A stretch of DNA of 11,462 bases. Origin: JBBRHH01 sp038222915. GTDB lineage: Bacteria > Planctomycetota > Phycisphaerae > Tepidisphaerales > Tepidisphaeraceae. Every line of letters begins with the position of its first letter. Position 1 is the first letter of the stretch. A program made the translations under genes and the position numbers. The notes beneath the pieces were generated by a model. That model searched no databases. It was not told the origin of the DNA and saw nothing but the letters and a program-made list of their open reading frames with translations. The stretch lies in the NCBI GenBank assembly GCA_038222915.1, contig JBBRHH010000149.1, positions 1-11,462 on the forward strand, given 5' to 3'. Positions 5,891 through 11,462 of the stretch are shown piece by piece.

Positions 5891-8572
5891 ATGAATAATC
5901 CAAATCGCATTTTCGCCGCCTGCGTGCTGAGCACTATTGCGGGCTGCGCCGCCGGCCGCTCTGCAACGAATCTAGCCCCGGCCACCGCTCCCTCGGGCAA
6001 GGCCCTCCTCTCCCTCGAACAAATCGAACCCAAACCCGTCCTTCAGACCCCAACCACGCGCAATTCCGGCCCGGCCCCCGTCGAGGCTCTATCGTTGTAT
6101 GCCGAGGCCCACATCGCGGAACTTAAGAGCGATCGTATAAACGCCGCCAAACTCCTCAGCGAAGCTGCCGCCAAAGACCCCGACAGTTTCCAGATCCGTT
6201 ACGAGCTCGGGATGCTCTACGCGGCCGCCGGTACCAACGAACGAACCATCGACACCCTCGAACAGGCCGCCAAGATCGATCCAGATCACGTCAACCTCCA
6301 GCTCCAGCTCGGCCGCCAATATCTCAGCCGGCAGGTCCCGGATGTGGAAAAGGCCATCGATCACCTTCGCCTGGCACTGCAGACCAAGGACTACAAATGG
6401 GAGCCGGGCGACGCCGCCATGGTTAACCTCCTCCTGGCCCGCGGCCTCCAGCAAAAGGGTTACGACACCGCTGCACTCAGCCAATATGAGCTGGTCCTCC
6501 AACGTCTCCAGCACGTCGGCATGGCCGCTCGCGGCAGCCATGAACTCTATTTTCTTTCCGAACATCTGGAGCAGCTTTATGCCCAGGTCGGCGAGCTGCA
6601 GGAGCGCCTAGGCAAGACTGATCTGGCCCTCTCAAACTTTACGGAAGCCGGCCGCCGTGCCCCCGGGAACTTTGACTTTCAATCCCGCGTCGTTCATCTG
6701 CTCCTCGCATCGAAGAAGAATGATGAGGCCCGCCAACTTGTTGCGAGCCTTGTTTCCCGATTCCACGCCAGTCCCGAATCGATCAACCTGCTGCGCGAGG
6801 CCTACCAGCGCCTCGACGTCGAGAACGAGCTGATTCCTGATCTGCAGAAAGCGCTCAAGGCCCAGCCCACCGACCGCTCGATGCAGTTGGCCGTCGCCGA
6901 TCTCCTCTGGTCCGAGGGCCGATTCTCCGAAGCCCAGGACATGCTCCTGGGCCTGATCCGCAAAGGTTCCGACGATCCAAAGATGCTCCGCCGGCTCTTC
7001 GGCATGTATGGCCAGCGCCACGAAACCGCCAAAGGCGCTGCCCTCCTCATTGAAGCCACCGCGTTGTATCCCCAACTTCTGCGAGAGGCCGAGTCACTCT
7101 GGCCTCGCCTCACCGAGCCCGGCGCGATCAACCGACTCCAGCAGTCCTCCCTGGACAAAATCGAGGTACCCGATTCCGCACGGGGCGCGAAGCTCTACTG
7201 GCTTAGCTACAACGCCCGCCTCTGGGGCCGCGACGGCGCAGCCCAACCCCTTCTCAACAAGGCCGTCGAGCAGCGCCCGATTTTCTCGCCGGCCTGGCGC
7301 GAACTTCTCGCTCGCAACCTGGCCCGCCCCGACTGGGACGCCGAACGCAAGGCGCAGGAGACTCAAAAGCAAATTGGCGCCGCCAAGGCTGCCGGGAATC
7401 TCACGCTTGTAGAGGATATGCGCGGCCTCCTGCTCCTCTCCCAAAAGAAACCCGCCGAAGCCGAAGTTGCCTTCCGGGCCGGTCAGCAGCTCGGCGACCG
7501 GCTGCCGCAGGATCAGCTATCCCTCGCTTTCGCACTCTCCGAGCAGAAGAAAGACAAGCGCTACGAGCAGTTGCTTTGGAAAATCGTCAGCGACTTTCCC
7601 ACCTTCGACGATGCGTACATCGCCCTGTTCCGGCATTACATCAGCGACAATTCCGCACAGCAGGCGATCCATGTCCTGCAGGTGTGGCGGCAGGCCGACC
7701 CCGACAGCGTCGACGCGCGGCTGATGGAGTCGAGCGTCTACCTGCAGATCGACCAGGTGCCCGAAGCCAAAAAGATTGTGGTGGCGCTTTTCAAGGAACA
7801 ACCCCAGAATCCGGAAGTCGTCGCCGGTGTCGAAGCCGCCTTCGCCAAGACTTCCGACGATCACGGCCTCGTCGCGCTGTTCGAACAGGAACGCGAAAAG
7901 CATCCCTACAACCGCGCTGTCGTCGAACGCCTTGTCGACATCGACGTCGGCCAGAAGCATTTCGCCGAAGCCACGCGAACGATCGACGCCATGCGCGCCA
8001 GTGTCGCAACCGATCCCGACCTGCTCTATCACACCGCCCACCTCTACGATCGCGTCGACCAGACAGCCATGACCGAAAAAACGCTCCAGGACATTCTAAA
8101 ATTGGAGCCCGCCCATCCCGGCGCCTGCAATGATCTGGGTTACATGTGGGCCGATGCCGGAAAGAATCTGCCTGAGGCTGAAGCGCTCATCCGCAAGGCC
8201 AACGAAGCCGAGCCCGACAATGCCGCCTTTCTCGATAGTCTCGGCTGGGTCTGCTACAAGCGCGCTCAGTTCGCCGACGCCGAAAAGTATCTTCAGCAGG
8301 CCGTCGCTCATACTCCGCGTCCCGACCCCACGGTCCTCGATCACCTCGGTGACGCACAATATCGCCTGCACCACACCGAAGACGCTGCCAAAAACTGGAA
8401 GCAATCCCTGGATCGTCTTGGCGCAACCGAAGACGTACGCGAAGAGTCCCGGCAATTAAAGTTGCAGTTGATGGACAAGATTAAGCAGTTGGATCAGGGC
8501 AACCCGGTGAAGGTAGCCCCGGTTGCCAAAACCAGCACGCAACCAACGGAGGCCGATCCCGCCGCCCAATGA
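5891..8572 (+). CDS. Large tetratricopeptide-repeat lipoprotein
   Basis: An 893-residue protein of unknown specific role. Its N-terminus (one Arg, a hydrophobic stretch, then I-A-G-C with Cys19) is a lipoprotein signal, so it is probably exported and lipid-anchored. A low-complexity Pro/Ala segment follows. TPR-like helical pairs are clear at about residues 96-135 and again at about 737-830, where N-D-L-G-Y-M-W-A-D-A-G and F-L-D-S-L-G-W-V-C-Y-K match a TPR pattern common in exported bacterial proteins; the middle has degenerate repeats. TPR solenoids are protein-binding scaffolds, so an envelope assembly or secretion role is plausible but inferred. The ATG at 5891 is the first compatible with the lipoprotein signal; AGAGAGG lies 12 nt upstream, a long spacing. 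A TTG at 5846 precedes the predicted -10 box and is rejected. The coding strand is C-rich. Its end is 4 bp from the convergent prepilin-like gene. Confidence 0.85.
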   Translation: MNNPNRIFAACVLSTIAGCAAGRSATNLAPATAPSGKALLSLEQIEPKPVLQTPTTRNSGPAPVEALSLYAEAHIAELKSDRINAAKLLSEAAAKDPDSFQIRYELGMLYAAAGTNERTIDTLEQAAKIDPDHVNLQLQLGRQYLSRQVPDVEKAIDHLRLALQTKDYKWEPGDAAMVNLLLARGLQQKGYDTAALSQYELVLQRLQHVGMAARGSHELYFLSEHLEQLYAQVGELQERLGKTDLALSNFTEAGRRAPGNFDFQSRVVHLLLASKKNDEARQLVASLVSRFHASPESINLLREAYQRLDVENELIPDLQKALKAQPTDRSMQLAVADLLWSEGRFSEAQDMLLGLIRKGSDDPKMLRRLFGMYGQRHETAKGAALLIEATALYPQLLREAESLWPRLTEPGAINRLQQSSLDKIEVPDSARGAKLYWLSYNARLWGRDGAAQPLLNKAVEQRPIFSPAWRELLARNLARPDWDAERKAQETQKQIGAAKAAGNLTLVEDMRGLLLLSQKKPAEAEVAFRAGQQLGDRLPQDQLSLAFALSEQKKDKRYEQLLWKIVSDFPTFDDAYIALFRHYISDNSAQQAIHVLQVWRQADPDSVDARLMESSVYLQIDQVPEAKKIVVALFKEQPQNPEVVAGVEAAFAKTSDDHGLVALFEQEREKHPYNRAVVERLVDIDVGQKHFAEATRTIDAMRASVATDPDLLYHTAHLYDRVDQTAMTEKTLQDILKLEPAHPGACNDLGYMWADAGKNLPEAEALIRKANEAEPDNAAFLDSLGWVCYKRAQFADAEKYLQQAVAHTPRPDPTVLDHLGDAQYRLHHTEDAAKNWKQSLDRLGATEDVREESRQLKLQLMDKIKQLDQGNPVKVAPVAKTSTQPTEADPAAQ

Positions 8573-8576
8573 ATAA

Positions 8577-9617
8577 TTACGGCGACCAATACTGATCGCG
8601 GTTGGCCTGAACGGCAGGGTCAAGTGTCCGGTTCAAAGGATTCACTTGAGTAGGCTCAACATGACCATCGCCCCAGAGGACATTAATCTTGTTGTTGTGC
8701 CGGGCAAAGATGTACTGCGGCGGATAGCTAACCTGGAAGTTGGGGTTTGACCAGTCATCGGTGGCCGGGCTCACCACCTGGCTGTAGTCGTAATCAATTC
8801 CGAGGACCTTGTCGGCACGACCATATATGCCCGTGTCATTGCAGTTGATGTTGAATGCGTAGTTGGTAATTCCCGAAACGCCCACGGTCGACGTGGCTCC
8901 GATGCCATCGCCGCCGTTCACGACAGCCGTAAAAATGTTCTTGCCGGTCTGGTCGTCCACAAGATCGACCTTGTACGATCCATATCGACTCAGCACGGTG
9001 ATCGTTCCTGTGCCGTCCCCATTGTTATGGACGCGGAACACGGCGTTCTCATAGCTCCAGTCGCCACCGCCGCCGCTCGCTGCTCCCTGGTCCTCAATCG
9101 AGATCGTGAAGTCAGTCGCGGTGGTCGCATGGTCGGCCGATCCAGGCGCGTTGGGCCACGACGGATCGTCCCCAAGGATCGCAAAGCCCTGTTGAAAGGG
9201 AAGCGGTGCCAGCGGAACGTCGTAGCCGGTATCCTGAATATGGGCGTGGGCAGCGACAGTGTGGTTCAGAAAATCGGCCTGTAGCCCCAAGGTTTTAGCC
9301 GAGCCGGCGTTTCCAAGGTCCTCTTCCGGACACAGCAGCATGGAGTTTGGACAACCCATCTGCATGACGGCCGAAGTCCAGACTGCACCTGCCATGATGC
9401 TTGGGGGACCGCTCAAGGAATTTTTCTGCCGGTAACCCTCCGCCGAAGTATAAAACTGGTGGAGGTTGTTGGCGCATTGAGCGAGCTTGGCGCTGCCGCG
9501 CGCCCGCGAGAGGGTGGGCAACAGCAGCGAGATCAGAACAGCAATGATGCCGATCACGATCATCATCTCCACGAGAGTGAAGCCTCTCGACCGCGAATAC
9601 GGATGGTTGCGGTTCAT
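8577..9617 (-). CDS. Prepilin-like protein with N-terminal methylation signal and H-X9-DG C-terminal motif
   Basis: A 346-residue pseudopilin-like protein. After a short basic leader comes R-G-F-T-L-V-E (11-17), the prepilin peptidase site with cleavage after Gly12 and Glu at mature position 5, then a hydrophobic helix to about residue 34. C-A-N-N-L-H-Q follows at 48-54. Near the C-terminus His307 and Asp317-Gly318 form the H-X9-D-G motif, seen in large planctomycete prepilin-like families. The middle (about 150-290) is rich in Gly, Asp, Asn and Thr and looks like a secreted beta domain; Cys89 and Cys96 could pair. Such proteins are processed by a type II secretion/type IV pilus peptidase, but their roles are mostly unknown. 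The ATG at 9617 has AGGAG 6 nt upstream. It lies 12 bp after the HEAT gene stop, so it is the second gene of that unit. Confidence 0.88.
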   Translation of the reverse strand: MNRNHPYSRSRGFTLVEMMIVIGIIAVLISLLLPTLSRARGSAKLAQCANNLHQFYTSAEGYRQKNSLSGPPSIMAGAVWTSAVMQMGCPNSMLLCPEEDLGNAGSAKTLGLQADFLNHTVAAHAHIQDTGYDVPLAPLPFQQGFAILGDDPSWPNAPGSADHATTATDFTISIEDQGAASGGGGDWSYENAVFRVHNNGDGTGTITVLSRYGSYKVDLVDDQTGKNIFTAVVNGGDGIGATSTVGVSGITNYAFNINCNDTGIYGRADKVLGIDYDYSQVVSPATDDWSNPNFQVSYPPQYIFARHNNKINVLWGDGHVEPTQVNPLNRTLDPAVQANRDQYWSP

Positions 9618-9629
9618 TCGATACTCCTG

Positions 9630-10271
9630 TTATTTCTTCGCCGCGTGCGCAGCCTTCAACTTGTCACGAAGTACGGGCATCACTTTACGAATCTGTGCAA
9701 TCGCCACCTGCCGTTTCGCCGGCTCGTCGGTCGCCTTGTATGGAAAACGGATGGTCAACATACGATGAATCGCGGCAATCGCGCACTCCCGAACATAGGT
9801 GTTCTTGTCGCTCAAAGCTGCCACCAGCGCATCCGCACTGTCGTACGCTTTTAGCCCGCCAAGCGCCTTCGCGGCCGCGGCGCGGACTTCCGGTTCCGAA
9901 TCCGCCTGTAAAACGTTCATCAGCGGACCGGGTTCGGCCGGCTCCGCGACAATCTCCATGGCAGAGGCTGCGGCAATTCGAACTTCAGGTCGGCTGTCGG
10001 CCAGCGCGGTCACTACCGTCGGCAGGGCGGCTTTGCCTTCCACGTTCGCCAGCGAGTGTACCGCAAATGCGACCGCTCCCGCATTAGAATTCGTGGAAAT
10101 GAACTGTCGCAGGCCGGCCGCGTCCTTCTTTTGTTCAAGCACGGCCACTTCGGCAACAAGCGGATTCTGAGGTGGAGGGAGCTGCTCTTTGCTATGCTTC
10201 CAGTACCAAATAGCGCCAATCAACAACAAACCGGAGGCAGCCAGACCAATCCAACGTCGATCGCCAGTCAT
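9630..10271 (-). CDS. Membrane-anchored HEAT-repeat protein
   Basis: A 213-residue protein with a short basic N-terminus, one transmembrane segment at about 8-24 and then a soluble alpha-helical domain that is probably extracytoplasmic. PBS-lyase/HEAT repeats are visible: helix pairs at about 66-93, R-P-E-V-R-I-A-A-A-S-A-M (94-105), E-P-E-V-R-A-A-A-A-K-A-L (126-137) and T-Y-V-R-E-C-A-I-A-A-I (158-168). HEAT repeats usually bind proteins; no catalytic residues are evident. The ATG at 10271 is chosen because GAAGGG lies 9 nt upstream and the transmembrane helix follows at once. An in-frame start at 10421 would add 50 residues and place the predicted promoter inside the gene. The stop is 12 bp before the prepilin-like gene, whose ribosome site fills the gap, so the two are very likely one operon. 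The function is unknown. Confidence 0.82.
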   Translation of the reverse strand: MTGDRRWIGLAASGLLLIGAIWYWKHSKEQLPPPQNPLVAEVAVLEQKKDAAGLRQFISTNSNAGAVAFAVHSLANVEGKAALPTVVTALADSRPEVRIAAASAMEIVAEPAEPGPLMNVLQADSEPEVRAAAAKALGGLKAYDSADALVAALSDKNTYVRECAIAAIHRMLTIRFPYKATDEPAKRQVAIAQIRKVMPVLRDKLKAAHAAKK

Positions 10272-10356
10272 GGCGTGTCGCCCTTCGTTGTTACTTCTCT
10301 GCAGGATGAGATCACGCCATCGCTTGCGTCGCCTCGCCAGAAATGGGCACAAGCCC

Positions 10357-10385
10357 AGTTTAGCCAGCCCGTTGCTGTCTGGCAA
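10357..10385 (-). promoter_or_regulatory. Predicted promoter of the HEAT/prepilin-like operon
   Basis: On the minus strand TTGCCA (10380-10385, 5 of 6 to the -35 consensus) and TAAACT (10357-10362, 4 of 6 to the -10 consensus) are spaced by exactly 17 nt. Transcription would start near 10350, giving a leader of about 78 nt to the ATG at 10271. No stable terminator or riboswitch is obvious in that leader. Confidence 0.4.
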
Positions 10386-10457
10386 CAATAGCCCTTCTTG
10401 TGTGTGTTGGTGTAGAATCATTTATGAAGAGTCGCTGAACATCAAAGAGGACGGATA

Positions 10458-11192
10458 ATGGCTGGACACAGTCACTGGTCAAAGATCAAACGAGCCAAGG
10501 GTGCCAACGACGCGATGCGCGGCCGGGTTTGGAGCAAGATTTCTCGAAAGATCATTATCGCGGCCAAGGGTGGCGGCGATCCGCGGGAGAACCTCTCCCT
10601 TCGCTACACCATCGACGAGGCCAAGGCGGCCAACATGCCGCGCGATACGATCGAAAAGGCCATCCTGAAGGGCACCGGCGAACTTGGCGGCGAAAATTAC
10701 GAGAACATGAATTATGAGGGATATGGGCCGGGTGGGGTGGCGATCATGGTCGAAGCCCTCACCAACAATCGGGCCCGCTCGGCAGCGGAACTGCGAAAGA
10801 TTTTCGAAGTGGCCGGCGGCAACCTCGCAACCAGTGGCTCGGTCGCATTCCAATTTACAAAACAAGGGATCATCACCGTCAAGGCCGAAGGCGTGTCCGA
10901 GGACCAATTGATGGAGCAGGCGTTGGAAGCCGGAGCGGATGATGTCAAGAACGAGGGGGAAGTGTTCGAGGTCATTACCGCGCCAACGGCTTTTCACAAG
11001 GTGAAGGACGCGCTCGCGGCGGCGGGTGTGACGATCGAGGCCGCAGAGATTACCAACCTGCCCAACAACACCGTGCCGGTCGAGGGTGAGGTTGCCAAGC
11101 GCATTCTGAAACTCATTGATAAGCTGGACGAGAACGACGATGTCCAGACGGTCTCGCACAACGCTGAGATTCCTGAATCAGTCCAAGTCTAA
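10458..11192 (+). CDS. yebC: YebC/TACO1-family protein
   Basis: A complete YebC-family protein of 244 residues, the normal family length. It opens with M-A-G-H-S-H-W-S-K-I-K, the family signature, and keeps the conserved N-M-P-R-D-T-I-E-K-A-I, Y-E-G-Y-G-P-G-G-V-A and G-S-V-A-F-Q-F segments that mark the domains. The family was long annotated as transcriptional regulators (PmpR-like); work on YebC and mitochondrial TACO1 supports a ribosome-associated role in translating difficult, proline-rich stretches. In many bacteria yebC sits beside ruvC, which is not seen here. AGAGGA lies 6 nt before the ATG. A possible -10 box TAGAAT is at 10413-10418 without a good -35. The stop codon overlaps by 4 bp that of the convergent gene on the right. 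Function on this genome is inferred from family. Confidence 0.96.
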   Translation: MAGHSHWSKIKRAKGANDAMRGRVWSKISRKIIIAAKGGGDPRENLSLRYTIDEAKAANMPRDTIEKAILKGTGELGGENYENMNYEGYGPGGVAIMVEALTNNRARSAAELRKIFEVAGGNLATSGSVAFQFTKQGIITVKAEGVSEDQLMEQALEAGADDVKNEGEVFEVITAPTAFHKVKDALAAAGVTIEAAEITNLPNNTVPVEGEVAKRILKLIDKLDENDDVQTVSHNAEIPESVQV

Positions 11193-11462
11193 AGTTTTAG
11201 CTGGCCTTTGAGGCGTTCAATTGCTTTTTCAACTTCAGCCCTCCGCTGCGGCTGAAGACGTTTGGGTTCATCGGCGGGGAGGCGGTCGTCATAATCGCCA
11301 AGGGCTGTGCGATACTGCTCCAGCGCGGCGGCGGCATCGTGGAAGGTCATTTCCAGGATCTCGGCGTATTCCAAACGCGTGCCCACGTTGGCGGGGTTCA
11401 GTGCGAGCGCTTCCTGGAAACCCCAATCCACGGCATGCCGGCTCGGGTGGGGTTGACGCGAT
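11189..11462 (-). CDS. TPR-type protein, C-terminal fragment running off the right edge
   Basis: The reading frame is open from the window edge to a TAG at 11189-11191, so about 90 C-terminal residues of a longer protein are seen. The segment G-F-Q-E-A-L-A-L-N-P-A-N followed by R-L-E-Y-A-E-I-L and A-L-E-Q-Y-R-T-A-L has TPR spacing, and the tail is charged and helical (R-R-A-E-V-E-K-A-I-E-R-L). A GTG at 11429-11431 could act as a start for an 80-residue protein, but it lacks a Shine-Dalgarno sequence and the frame continues upstream, so a truncated larger gene is more likely. Its stop shares bases with the yebC stop. The product's role is unknown. Confidence 0.6.
   Translation of the reverse strand, partial: SRQPHPSRHAVDWGFQEALALNPANVGTRLEYAEILEMTFHDAAAALEQYRTALGDYDDRLPADEPKRLQPQRRAEVEKAIERLKGQLKL

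Noticed and set aside
10371..10386. Short inverted repeat GTTGC-N6-GCAAC upstream of yebC
   Set aside because: A 5-bp stem is too short to support a terminator or operator call and overlaps a better-supported promoter prediction.
10272..10421. Upstream start for the HEAT protein at 10421
   Set aside because: The 50 added residues have no domain and cover the predicted promoter; the ATG at 10271 has a good Shine-Dalgarno sequence and an immediate transmembrane helix.
10479..11159. 226-residue minus-strand open frame over yebC
   Set aside because: It lies wholly antisense to a conserved complete yebC and shows no motif of its own.
1..11462. CRISPR array, tRNA/rRNA, insertion sequence, phage or toxin-antitoxin genes
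   Set aside because: No regularly spaced repeats, no cloverleaf or rRNA-like sequence, no transposase or integrase motifs, and no small paired ORFs with ribosome sites were found by reading.

Overview
The window reads as an ordinary, densely packed chromosomal stretch of a GC-rich Gram-negative bacterium, most likely a planctomycete and possibly Phycisphaerae-like. The best pointer is the gene at 8577-9617. It has a type IV prepilin N-terminus, a C-x-x-N-L-x-Q motif just after the hydrophobic helix and a C-terminal H-X9-D-G motif, a combination typical of Planctomycetota. A large TPR lipoprotein, a second TPR fragment and a HEAT-repeat membrane protein fit the same picture. This assignment is inference; no rRNA or other phylogenetic marker lies in the window.

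Layout, left to right. (1) 1-996, + strand: 3' two-thirds of astD (arginine catabolism), cut by the window edge. (2) 1000-3018, - strand: a UvrD/Rep-type superfamily 1 DNA helicase, convergent with astD. (3) 3019-3148: a strong intrinsic terminator and a likely helicase promoter. (4) 3149-5679, - strand: a panB-htrA pair (pantothenate synthesis, then a periplasmic Do-type serine protease). (5) 5680-5890: a divergent promoter region with an inverted repeat. (6) 5891-8572, + strand: an 893-residue TPR lipoprotein. (7) 8577-10271, - strand: a two-gene unit of a membrane-anchored HEAT-repeat protein followed by a prepilin-like H-X9-DG protein. (8) 10272-10457: a divergent promoter region. (9) 10458-11192, + strand: yebC. 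(10) 11189-11462, - strand: the C-terminus of a TPR-type protein that continues past the right edge.

Functionally the genes do not form one pathway. Three convergent pairs end within 4 bp of each other or overlap, so there is no room for separate terminators. I see no tRNA, rRNA, CRISPR array, insertion sequence, phage gene or defence system. The most open question is what the HEAT/prepilin pair and the TPR lipoprotein do at the cell envelope. I found no clear evidence of an undescribed system. The noteworthy items are a possible leaderless panB mRNA, the HEAT/prepilin operon, the overlapping convergent gene ends and a local change of GC skew.
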